A stretch of 64,000 bases of DNA from an uncultured Bacteroidales bacterium (GTDB lineage Bacteria; Bacteroidota; Bacteroidia; Bacteroidales; WCHB1-69), in NCBI GenBank assembly GCA_905233625.1, contig CAJOFJ010000013.1:62001-126000 (forward strand). The letters are read 5' to 3'. Below are positions 25,141 through 32,341 of the stretch, one piece after another; within the stretch, counting starts at the first letter, position 1, and every line of letters begins with the position of its first letter. Position numbers and translations under genes: made by a program. Below the pieces are notes generated by a model. It had not been told where the DNA came from and ran no database searches. It saw nothing but the letters and a program-made list of their open reading frames with translations.

Positions 25141-25710
25141 ATGAACAAACAAGAAAACGATATTCTTATTTTGCGCCAGATGGTGGAGCAGTCCGTCTCC
25201 CGCAAGATGAAGACCCCTGCCGATTTTCAATTTCTCACGGGGGTTATTCATGAGCGTTGCAAAGAGACATTGAGCGTAGCCACTCTCAAGCGCATCTGGG
25301 GTTATGTGGAGGGATACGATACCACACGTTTCTCCACCCTTTCCATTCTCGCCCGTTGCGTGGGTTTCCACGACTGGGAGGATTTTCTCGCCAACCATAA
25401 CCGTACTGGCGAATCGTCAAACATGATACTTGGCCGTACACTATACTCCACCGACATTCCCATCAATGGTTTTCTTGCCATCGCCTGGGCTCCCGACCGC
25501 CGTGTGCAGTTGCAGCATCTCGGCAACGAAAAGTTCACGGTTGTCCACAGCGAAAACTCCAAACTCAAGCCCGGCGACAGTTTCCACTGTTCTTGCTTCA
25601 TCATTGGAGAACCTCTCTATTTGGACAATTTCGTGCATAACACCGAGCCACCTACCCTCTTCGTGGTGGGCAACAAGGGCGGCCTCACCGAAATATCACG
25701 GGAACGGTAA
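25141..25710 (+). CDS. Hypothetical protein, possible helix-turn-helix regulator
   Basis: 189 residues. The N-terminal 80 residues (MNKQENDILILRQMVEQSVSRKM ... LSVATLKRIWGYVEGYDTTRFSTLSILARCVGFHDWEDFL) are helical and resemble a DNA-binding head seen in many Bacteroidota proteins, with a helix-turn-helix-like arrangement. The C-terminal half is beta-rich (AWAPDRRVQLQHLGNEKFTVV ... KPGDSFHCSCFIIGEPLYLDNF). It has no signal peptide and is transcribed from its own promoter. It could be a cytoplasmic regulator; the target is unknown. The gene is followed by a 495-base gap leading into the 26.2-30.7 kb operon. Confidence 0.6.
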   Translation: MNKQENDILILRQMVEQSVSRKMKTPADFQFLTGVIHERCKETLSVATLKRIWGYVEGYDTTRFSTLSILARCVGFHDWEDFLANHNRTGESSNMILGRTLYSTDIPINGFLAIAWAPDRRVQLQHLGNEKFTVVHSENSKLKPGDSFHCSCFIIGEPLYLDNFVHNTEPPTLFVVGNKGGLTEISRER

Positions 25711-26205
25711 ACAGGCTGTATGCTGCGGTAACAACAGCAATATTTCCTTCATGACACCTTCCCATCTCAAAACACGGCAATACAATAAGAACCAATAAGA
25801 ACCAAGCGACCAATTAATCAAGTTGTTATTTTTGCGTCATGAATTTTTCAACCCATAATTTCATGACGTTCTTTGAAAAAAAAACACAATTCACGCTTGT
25901 TTCAAATATTTTTACTATATTTGCCGCATGTTTTCATGTGAAACTGACGTTCTTTAAGATTTTTTGCGCATTAGCTTTTTTGTTTCGTCAAAGAAATCTA
26001 GCAAATTTTAATACAACAGCAGAAAAGCAAAATAGCAAATTACGTCTAAATCAGGCGTGGATTGTTTTTTGTTTTCTGCTTGGGTTTTGCTAGAACCTCT
26101 TTGACGACAAATACAGTGCACGTCTTTTTTTTGTGCCATACAGAAAGCCCTTGCGAAAACATCAACAAGTAAAATTGAGTATTAGCAACAATAAAAAAAA
26201 CAGTT
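25711..26205 (+). promoter_or_regulatory. Long leader with two promoter plus boxA-like units
   Basis: No supported gene. Two -7 boxes occur (TATTTTTG 25827-25834; TATATTTG 25916-25923). Each is followed 25-35 bases later by TGACGTTCTTT-A-type sequence (CGTTCTTTGAAAA at 25867-25879, CGTTCTTTAAG at 25948-25958), which resembles the boxA antitermination signal. A weaker CTCTTTGACGAC lies at 26098. The leader to the ATG at 26206 would be about 270-360 bases. An 84-codon open frame at 25839-26093 is low in complexity and is not accepted. The antitermination role is inference. Confidence 0.45.
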
Positions 26206-26760
26206 ATGGCAACAAAATCAGCAATTTCGGGTGAAAATCTCATTCTCGTTGCGGAACTTCGGCAGCAGATGGCATCACGGCAATCGGCAGTAGAGAAGCG
26301 TCCGGGCGTGTACCGCTGGTGGTTTCCCAAAACCAAAGCCGAAGAACTGTTGGCACATTTCAAGAACCAAAATTCACTCAAAGGCAAAATATTGCAAGAG
26401 CGGACGATAAATGGGAAACAGTATGTAGCCCTCTATTTTGGCATCAGCAACGACATGCACCGACGCATCCGCTGGCACATCCGCGGTCCGTTCAGAAGCT
26501 CCACCCTGCGGCGGACACTCCGTGCTATCCTCACCCCGATCACCGATGACGACAAAGCAGCCTCTATCGTCAACCAATGGCTCGACAGCTGCTATTGGGA
26601 ATGGGACTACACCGACACTGCGGAGAAGGCTGAGCAAGTGGAAACCGCGGAATTGGCACAACAAAAGTTTGCTTACCCATTAAACATCAGTAAAAACGAA
26701 ACCATGCCCGCCGCATGGATTGCGGAATTAAAAGAACTCCGTGCCAATTCACCACATTAA
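26206..26760 (+). CDS. GIY-YIG-like nuclease-fold protein
   Basis: 184 residues. The candidate GIY-YIG signature is GVYRWWF (residues 34-40) followed by YVALYFGISNDMHRRIRWHI (from residue 73), giving GVY, YFG, the conserved downstream Arg residues and His. The 40-residue spacing between the two halves is longer than the usual 10-20, implying an insertion of a charged helix. The C-terminus is helical with acidic residues. If active it would cut DNA using one metal ion, but a catalytic Glu cannot be assigned with confidence. It is the first gene after a 495-base leader with boxA-like sites and heads a run of small unknown genes. Confidence 0.6.
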   Translation: MATKSAISGENLILVAELRQQMASRQSAVEKRPGVYRWWFPKTKAEELLAHFKNQNSLKGKILQERTINGKQYVALYFGISNDMHRRIRWHIRGPFRSSTLRRTLRAILTPITDDDKAASIVNQWLDSCYWEWDYTDTAEKAEQVETAELAQQKFAYPLNISKNETMPAAWIAELKELRANSPH

Positions 26761-26866
26761 TTAAAAATATACTCCTTCGGAATCCTTTTATGCAGGATCC
26801 CAGAAATAAAAAGAGGAAGCCGAAAATCTGAAAAAGAGTAGGCATAATGCATTAAAAACGTTTTTT

Positions 26867-27103
26867 ATGGCAACTGGAAAAATCACAAAAGGTGACAAGA
26901 AAAGAGGCAAATTAATTGCCGGCCACATGGTATGGCAGAATGAAGACAACTCCATCGAAGTGAGCAAAGAGATGGTAGAAAAATGTGGTTCTGTAAAAGC
27001 CGCGTTGAGAGAACTGGCCACCAAGGCAGGATTCAAATTTGATCCTGACTGGACCGTTCAGCAGCTTGGCAAAAAACTTCTGGATTTCGCAGAAGGAAAG
27101 TAA
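26867..27103 (+). CDS. Hypothetical small protein
   Basis: 78 residues, Lys-rich, no Cys and no transmembrane segment: MATGKITKGDKKRGKLIAG, then a beta-like stretch and a helical C-terminus (VKAALRELATKAGFKFDPDWTVQQLG). Not recognised. It is likely cytoplasmic and compact. It lies 106 bases after the GIY-YIG-like gene and is closed by a perfect intrinsic terminator, so these two may be expressed more strongly than the genes behind. Confidence 0.6.
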   Translation: MATGKITKGDKKRGKLIAGHMVWQNEDNSIEVSKEMVEKCGSVKAALRELATKAGFKFDPDWTVQQLGKKLLDFAEGK

Positions 27104-27114
27104 TCATTTTTTTT

Positions 27115-27147
27115 GATATGGGTGGTCAAACACCCATATCTTTTTTT
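27115..27147 (+). terminator. Intrinsic terminator inside the operon
   Basis: Perfect 10-bp stem GATATGGGTG / CACCCATATC, loop GTCAAA, followed by T7. It lies between the 78-residue gene and the first membrane protein. It overlaps a TTG-initiated extension of the next frame, which argues against that start. Confidence 0.85.
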
Positions 27148-27160
27148 ATATGTTGTTATT

Positions 27161-27463
27161 ATGGTAGTATTTCTTTGGCTTTGGAATATTATTTCCCCGC
27201 TTATCCTGTTTTTGGGGCTTGGTTATATCGCAACCGGTGAGGCGGAGGGCTGGGAGTTCATCGCTGGCGGGGGCGCGGCGTTGCTTGGCTTCATCATCGG
27301 TTTTACCGGATGGGCCGAAACGGTTCCTCCCCGCTGGTTCTGGGTAAAGAGCAGTGTTGATCTCTTTGACAACCGCTTCTTCACCGCATTAAGCTACGCC
27401 TTACAATTTTTCCTGATACCTTCGGCAATCATGGGTATCATTGAAGTTATTGACATGTTATAA
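27161..27463 (+). CDS. Small membrane protein, paralogue 1
   Basis: 100 residues from the ATG at 27161. The frame is open upstream from a TTG at 27113, but that part encodes the terminator stem, and the paralogue at 28081 begins at the equivalent position. There are three or four transmembrane segments with a conserved core GGGAALLGFIIGFTGWAETVPPRW and then WVKSSVDLFDNR. The family is not recognised. The Pro-Pro-Arg-Trp motif after the second helix is identical in the paralogue, suggesting a functional loop. It lies between a terminator and a coiled-coil gene. Confidence 0.65.
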   Translation: MVVFLWLWNIISPLILFLGLGYIATGEAEGWEFIAGGGAALLGFIIGFTGWAETVPPRWFWVKSSVDLFDNRFFTALSYALQFFLIPSAIMGIIEVIDML

Positions 27464-27491
27464 TTCATCACAACTATAACAATATAGTATT

Positions 27492-27746
27492 ATGGGGTTA
27501 TTTTTCAGTTCATCAAAAGAGTCAATAGACAGAGATATCGCCGCCAAAAAGGAACAAATAGAGAAACTAAAAAAGGATATCGACTCCGCAAAGCGCAGTA
27601 TTGCAGATGCAAAAGCGTATAACAAAGCTCAAGGCAGAAAAATACGAAATTTTGACGGGCTTTCAAGCACATTAAAAATAAAACAAGAACAAATGGCCAA
27701 GTTGAAGGATGATTTAGCTAGGTTACGCGAGAAGAAAAAGAGATAA
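27492..27746 (+). CDS. Small coiled-coil protein
   Basis: 84 residues, of which about 70 form a heptad-patterned, highly charged helix (KKEQIEKLKKDIDSAKRSI ... KQEQMAKLKDDLARLREKK). The N-terminus MGLFFSSSKES is short and not a signal peptide. Probably cytoplasmic and oligomeric. No family recognised. It starts 28 bases after the first membrane protein and precedes the zinc-ribbon gene. Confidence 0.6.
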   Translation: MGLFFSSSKESIDRDIAAKKEQIEKLKKDIDSAKRSIADAKAYNKAQGRKIRNFDGLSSTLKIKQEQMAKLKDDLARLREKKKR

Positions 27747-27809
27747 GCATTGAAGCAAAGCCTTACGACAATTTGAGTGATATTGCTTTGGATTTAATAA
27801 TATTTTGAT

Positions 27810-28025
27810 ATGGCAAAAAGTGACTTTATTTGTAAAAATTGTGGCAAAGTGAAGAGCGAACGTTTTTTTAGTTTTTCCACCTTCCACAAATACACGTGTC
27901 CGAACTGTAAAACAATTTGCCAGGATTGTGTGAAGAGAGGTTTCTTTGGCGGCACAACATGTTTAAAATGCGGTTCGAAAGTCATCCGGTATTCTTGGAC
28001 AGGAGGCAAATGGGTTAAGGATTAA
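27810..28025 (+). CDS. Small zinc-ribbon protein
   Basis: 71 residues with four CxxC pairs: CKNC, CPNC, CQDC and CLKC, enough to bind two zinc ions, and an aromatic basic tail (RYSWTGGKWVKD). Such small ribbons usually bind nucleic acid or partner proteins. No catalytic domain is present. It lies in the same direction as its neighbours, 63 bases after the coiled-coil gene and 55 before the second membrane protein. Confidence 0.7.
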   Translation: MAKSDFICKNCGKVKSERFFSFSTFHKYTCPNCKTICQDCVKRGFFGGTTCLKCGSKVIRYSWTGGKWVKD

Positions 28026-28080
28026 GGCTTTTGAAAAGCGAAACAAATGAACGCTATCTGAACACAGAAAAGGAGCGCTT

Positions 28081-28395
28081 ATGGCTGTGTTAATATGGAT
28101 TCTCGGCATTCTTTACCCTCTGATTTTTTATGGAGCGGTGGTATATTTTGCCTTTATGGAGATTGAGCCTTGGGTGGTGATCGTCGGTGCTGGCGCGGCG
28201 TTGCTCGGCCTCATCATTGGTTTCTTCGGCTGGAAAGAGATTGTGCCGCCTCGCTGGAGATGGGTGAAGGGCAATGTTGATCTGCTCGGCAGCCGCGTGA
28301 GCACCGCACTGGGCCATGCGCTGTATTTTTTCTTCATTCCCGCAGGCGTGAAGGGCCTCATCTATACTATTGAATTAATCATTGAAAAGCTCTGA
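28081..28395 (+). CDS. Small membrane protein, paralogue 2
   Basis: 104 residues, similar to the 27161 protein over its whole length: GAGAALLGLIIGFFGWKE and PPRWRWVKGNVDLLGSR correspond to the same positions there. It has three or four transmembrane segments. The two copies flank the coiled-coil and zinc-ribbon genes, so a duplication of a membrane subunit within the operon is likely; they may form a hetero-oligomer. Function unknown. Confidence 0.65.
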   Translation: MAVLIWILGILYPLIFYGAVVYFAFMEIEPWVVIVGAGAALLGLIIGFFGWKEIVPPRWRWVKGNVDLLGSRVSTALGHALYFFFIPAGVKGLIYTIELIIEKL

Positions 28396-28459
28396 ATCAT
28401 TATTCAATACAAAAAAAAAAACGAATATCAAACAATAATCACCCTTAATTCAGCAAATT

Positions 28460-29422
28460 ATGGCAAATAAAGTAAGAGTTTACGGCCAGTCGCAGAAATG
28501 GACGGCCTTGGGCATCGTGGCTACATACGTGAAAATGCATCCCCATGCCACATTAAAGGAGTTGCAAAAGGCATTCCCCACTTCGGAACTCAACAATACC
28601 TTGGACACTGTTGAGAACATCCTCAAGGCCGACAAATCAGGCTCGTTCGATGAAAAGATGTCCAAACAAATCGAGGATATGGAGATGTTCATTACCCTGG
28701 AAGACGGCTCCCGAGTAGCCTTCACCAACCCGATGTGGCCAGCCGACAAATTCCAGAAAATAGTGGAACTTGCCAAAAAGCACGACATTGAGATTGCGGA
28801 ATACAAGGATGCGGAAAAAGGTATCGGTAAACGTGGCAGCTACAGCTTGGAATATCTGAACGGCTATGTGCCGCCCAAGACGGAAGCTCCGAAAAAATCG
28901 AAGGCCTGGCTTTGGATCCTGTTGGTCGCACTTGCCATCATTGGCCTTCTGCTCGCTCTGCTGGCCCGCAGTTTCAACAAGGAGCCTGAAGTGATCACCA
29001 AGGAAGTGGAAAAGGTCATCACCAAGGAAGTAGAGAAAACTGTCATCGTTCGCGACACCGTATTTGTACAGGAGATTGAGGAAATTGAGAAAAACTACAA
29101 TGCCGCACAGTTCAAGGCGGGCAAAGCTGACCTTCCCGAAGCCGCCAAGTTCGTACTGCACGACTTAGCCAAGGTGATGGAAAAGCACCCCGAAATCAAA
29201 CTCCGTCTCGAAGGCCACACCAGCGCCGAGGGCACGGAAACCTTCAACCAGAAGTTGAGCGAGCAACGTGCCCAAGCAGCTGTGAACTTCCTTGTCAATC
29301 ATGAGAATATTGATGCCAGCCGTCTCGAAGCAATAGGCCTCGGTTCCTCCAAGCTGAAAAACACCGATGATCCCAAAGCACCCGAGAACCGCAGAACCGA
29401 ATTCGTGATTATCGAAGAATAA
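28460..29422 (+). CDS. Inner-membrane-anchored OmpA-domain protein
   Basis: 320 residues. The N-terminal 130 form a soluble domain (GIVATYVKMHPHATLKELQKAFP ... MFITLEDGSRVAFTNPMW) with winged-helix-like spacing. A single transmembrane segment at about 149-168 (WLWILLVALAIIGLLLALLA) follows, then a charged spacer with repeated ITKEVEKV and a C-terminal OmpA peptidoglycan-binding domain (LEGHTSAEGTETFNQKLSEQRA ... PENRRTEFVI). There is no N-terminal signal peptide, so the head should be cytoplasmic and the OmpA domain periplasmic, a MotB-like topology. It may tie the preceding small proteins to the cell wall. Role unknown. Confidence 0.75.
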   Translation: MANKVRVYGQSQKWTALGIVATYVKMHPHATLKELQKAFPTSELNNTLDTVENILKADKSGSFDEKMSKQIEDMEMFITLEDGSRVAFTNPMWPADKFQKIVELAKKHDIEIAEYKDAEKGIGKRGSYSLEYLNGYVPPKTEAPKKSKAWLWILLVALAIIGLLLALLARSFNKEPEVITKEVEKVITKEVEKTVIVRDTVFVQEIEEIEKNYNAAQFKAGKADLPEAAKFVLHDLAKVMEKHPEIKLRLEGHTSAEGTETFNQKLSEQRAQAAVNFLVNHENIDASRLEAIGLGSSKLKNTDDPKAPENRRTEFVIIEE

Positions 29423-29460
29423 AGCCTAAATTAACCTTAACTCTTTCAAAATCAAGTAAA

Positions 29461-30036
29461 ATGAAAAAGTATCTATTCACAAAGGTAGCAGTGGCAGCCT
29501 TGTTGCTGGTGTCCTGCTCCCAAGAGCAAGTCCCAGAGATCTCGCTCGAGAAAAAGCTGAATCACAAACTCGCCGAAATGACCGAAGTGGCTGAGTTGGG
29601 CTCCGTGGAATACACGGTGACCAAAGTGGTGAAAGCTTCTGATGATGCCGCTTGGTACAAAGTGGGTGACCGCAAGATTCTGTTCAAATGCACCGCCTAA
29701 CTGAAGGCTGGTGTTGATTTGAGCAAACTCGATGCCTCAAAAATCGCGATTAATGAAGAAAAGAAATCTGTGGTCATTACGTTGCCAAAGGCTGAATTGC
29801 TTGCATTGAACATGCCCCCGGACAAGTCGGTGCTCGCATACGAGAACGTGGCCACGTTCCGGTCCAACTTCTCCGCCAAAGACAAAAATCATCTTCTCCA
29901 ATTAGGCGAACAAAGCATCCGCGACGAAGTTCCGAACCTCGGTATTTTGAACGATGCAGAGAAAAACGCCTCCTCCTTTTTCAAATCATTGTTAAGTCAA
30001 CTCGGTTTCGAATTAGTCACTGTTAAATTTGAATAG
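29461..30036 (+). pseudogene. DUF4230 lipoprotein interrupted by one in-frame stop
   Basis: Two open frames in the same phase (29461-29700 and 29701-30036) form one DUF4230-like protein of 191 codons broken by TAA at 29698-29700. The N-terminus is a lipoprotein signal (MKKYLFTKVAVAALLLVSCS). The break falls in a conserved strand, ILFKCTA-stop-LKAGVDL, where a Tyr codon is expected, so a single base change would explain it. The downstream half (NEEKKSVVITLPKAELL ... FFKSLLSQLGFELVTVKFE) is otherwise intact and ends two bases before the next DUF4230 gene. It could be a recent nonsense mutation, a sequencing or assembly error, or readthrough. Confidence 0.75.
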
Positions 30037-30038
30037 CT

Positions 30039-30701
30039 ATGAAAAAGACAATAAAAATCATCCTTATCCTTATCGCCATTCTTGCGGTTCTTGCCGCAGC
30101 TGCTTTTTTCGCCATGAAAAAAGGATTACTGGATTTCAAAGGTGACGAACTGGAAATCGACGAAACACCTACTGTTATTACTGAAATCAAGAAGATCTCC
30201 GAGTTCACCTCGGCTTGTTTCTACGAAGAGATCATCCTCCATGAGAAAAAAACCAGAAAGGTGGTGGACAACAGTATTGGGAACAAGATTGCCGGTCTCT
30301 TTGGGAAAAAAGAAGGTTTGATAACCGATGAAATCGTGATTATCGCCAATGGAAAGGTGCGCGCCGGCTTCAATCTCAAAAACTTGGCCGATGGTGACAT
30401 CAGAATCAACGGCGACACCCTCACGGTCAATCTGCCCGAAGCCGAGATTTTTGACGTGATCGTCAACCCCTCCAACTTTGACATCTACATTGAGGACGGC
30501 ACTTGGGATGAACAAAAGGTCACCGAAATCAAAAACAAGGCTGTCACCAAAATCAAAGAAGACGCTCTTACAGATGGCATCCTTGTGAAAGCCACTAACT
30601 CGGGCGTGAAGAAACTCTCCGAAATGTTCAAGACATTCGGCTTCCCTGTTGTGAACATCACAATAAAAGGACAAGAAGTGAAGCTTGAAGAGGCAAACTA
30701 A
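30039..30701 (+). CDS. DUF4230 domain protein
   Basis: 220 residues. One N-terminal membrane anchor (IKIILILIAILAVLAAAAFFAM) is followed by the DUF4230 domain: ISEFTSACFYEEIILHEKK, LITDEIVIIANGKVRAGFNLKNL, then GDTLTVNLPEAEIFDVIVNPSNFDIYIEDGTW and a C-terminal helix with FKTFGFPVVNITI. The domain should lie outside the inner membrane. It is a paralogue of the broken gene just before it and ends the operon; a terminator follows at 30729. The domain's function is undescribed. Confidence 0.85.
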   Translation: MKKTIKIILILIAILAVLAAAAFFAMKKGLLDFKGDELEIDETPTVITEIKKISEFTSACFYEEIILHEKKTRKVVDNSIGNKIAGLFGKKEGLITDEIVIIANGKVRAGFNLKNLADGDIRINGDTLTVNLPEAEIFDVIVNPSNFDIYIEDGTWDEQKVTEIKNKAVTKIKEDALTDGILVKATNSGVKKLSEMFKTFGFPVVNITIKGQEVKLEEAN

Positions 30702-30728
30702 ATGTCATAGTTTTTGATGAGTAAAAGG

Positions 30729-30756
30729 GGTTGCAGTTGATGCAGCCACTTTTTTT
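30729..30756 (+). terminator. Operon-ending terminator
   Basis: Stem GGTTGCA / TGCAGCC with loop GTTGA, then ACTTTTTTT. It closes the 26.2-30.7 kb gene series. Confidence 0.75.
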
Positions 30757-30844
30757 ATGGATGCAGTGACAGGCAAAGTTCATTTGGGGAATAAGCGGCA
30801 AAGGTTGTTTCCCATAATTATGATTGTTGTACAGATAAATTTTG

Positions 30845-30852
30845 TATTTTTG
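30845..30852 (+). promoter_or_regulatory. -7 promoter box of the SUMF1 pair
   Basis: TATTTTTG; the predicted transcript start at about 30859 coincides with the ATG pair at 30860 and 30863, so the mRNA would be leaderless or nearly so. Confidence 0.6.
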
Positions 30853-30859
30853 CATCCGT

Positions 30860-32332
30860 ATGATGTATGTACCCAGACTATCATCCGGACTTTGCAAGGG
30901 GTTGATTATTACATTTCTGATCACCCTCTTTCCATGGTGTATATACTCCCAAAACAACGGTTCCACCTTCCCTTCCGAAGGCAACATCAGTTTGGAAATG
31001 GTTGTTGTGCCATCCGGAACTTTCTCTATGGGCTGCACATTCGAACAGGTGAATGACTGCGCTTACGACGAAAAGCCCGCGCATCAGGTTTCCCTGAAAG
31101 GCTTTGCCATCGCAAAATACGAAGTCACGCAAAAATTATGGAAGGAGATCATGGGTACCAACCCGAGCCGCATGGTCGGGGATGATTTGCCTGTGCAGAA
31201 TGTCTCATGGGACGAGGTACAGGTCTTCCTCCTATGGCTGAACCAGAAAACCGGGATGAACTACCGCCTCCCCACGGAAGCCGAATGGGAATACGCAGCC
31301 CGAGGGGGTGACAAACAAGGCGACTTTCCCTATCCATACAGTGGTGACAATGATCTCGCCTCGGTAGCCTGGTTTCACGACAACAGCGGCGGAATCCCGC
31401 ATACCGTAGGCACCAAGAAAGCCAACGCGATTGGTTTGTTCGACATGAGCGGCAATGTATGGGAGTGGTGCAGCGACCTGTATGGGATATACAGCGAGCA
31501 AGCCCAGCAGAACCCCATCGGCAGCATTGATGGCATTGCCCGCGTGGCCCGTGGCGGATGCGCCAAAGGCCATGCCTCACAATGCCGCGTAACTACCCGG
31601 AAAAGCATGTACCAAGGTGGACATGATGACTATACAGGATTCCGCCTGGCAATGGACTACGATGAACCATCAACCATCGACACCACAAGAAAAGCGGAAC
31701 AGGATACCCTGTCCTCCGACAAAACCCATACAGACACTGCCAAAGTATCACCTCCTGAACTCCTTGCTATTGAAAAAGCTATCGAACGCCAACAAAAGGC
31801 GGACTTAAGAAAGGCTCGCCTTAACGCATTGCCACAGACCACTTTCCTGACACTCAATATCTCTTATACCTCCATGCCCCAATGGTCATACGGTTTCAAG
31901 GTCGGAATGGTAAAAGTATTAGGCTGGTATTTCAGCGCGATGACCAATTTCAACTACAAGGGAGCATTCTCTTCCTTCCAGCAGAACCAGCATTATGTCC
32001 TCACAGGTGTTTCCAAGACCACCTACCTCGACGGCCAAATTGGACTGGTTGTCCGTCCCTGCCAGCTACTTTCCTGCCACATCGGCGCTGGTTTCGCCTA
32101 TCGTACTTTGAATTTCGAGAGCGACCAGGGTTGGCATCGGTACCCGAAACGCAGCTATTACGGTCCCACAGCCTCCCTTGGCGTGATGTTCCATGTCTGG
32201 TATCTTGCCTTTTCCGCCGAACTTACGGGTATGGTTTATAATCTGAATATGCTCAATGATATGCGTTACGCATGGGGGGCAAAAATTGGCTTAGGCTTCT
32301 GCCTGCCCCAAAAAACAAGAACTAAGAATTAA
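30860..32332 (+). CDS. SUMF1/FGE-like domain protein with a C-terminal barrel-like region
   Basis: 490 residues from the ATG at 30860; an ATG at 30842 overlaps the promoter and is rejected. After a signal-like N-terminus (LIITFLITLFPWCIYS) comes a formylglycine-generating-enzyme-like domain, residues about 40-265: VPSGTFSMGC, YEVTQKLWKEIMG, PVQNVSWDEVQVFL, YRLPTEAEWEYAARGG, GLFDMSGNVWEWCSDLY, ARGGCAKGHASQCRVTTR, GFRLAM. After a Ser/Thr-rich linker, residues about 330-490 consist of alternating amphipathic strands (FLTLNISYTSMPQWSYGFKV) like a small outer-membrane barrel. Many SUMF1-fold proteins have no FGE activity; whether this one modifies a partner is unknown. The next SUMF1 gene starts 9 bases later. 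Confidence 0.8.
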   Translation: MMYVPRLSSGLCKGLIITFLITLFPWCIYSQNNGSTFPSEGNISLEMVVVPSGTFSMGCTFEQVNDCAYDEKPAHQVSLKGFAIAKYEVTQKLWKEIMGTNPSRMVGDDLPVQNVSWDEVQVFLLWLNQKTGMNYRLPTEAEWEYAARGGDKQGDFPYPYSGDNDLASVAWFHDNSGGIPHTVGTKKANAIGLFDMSGNVWEWCSDLYGIYSEQAQQNPIGSIDGIARVARGGCAKGHASQCRVTTRKSMYQGGHDDYTGFRLAMDYDEPSTIDTTRKAEQDTLSSDKTHTDTAKVSPPELLAIEKAIERQQKADLRKARLNALPQTTFLTLNISYTSMPQWSYGFKVGMVKVLGWYFSAMTNFNYKGAFSSFQQNQHYVLTGVSKTTYLDGQIGLVVRPCQLLSCHIGAGFAYRTLNFESDQGWHRYPKRSYYGPTASLGVMFHVWYLAFSAELTGMVYNLNMLNDMRYAWGAKIGLGFCLPQKTRTKN

Positions 32333-32341
32333 AAACTAAGA

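Noticed and set aside
25839..26093. 84-codon open frame in the long leader
   Set aside because: Overlaps promoter and boxA-like sites, Phe/Asn-rich from AT-rich DNA, no family resemblance.
27113..27160. TTG-initiated N-terminal extension of the first twin membrane protein
   Set aside because: Encodes a perfect terminator stem and is absent from the paralogue at 28081.
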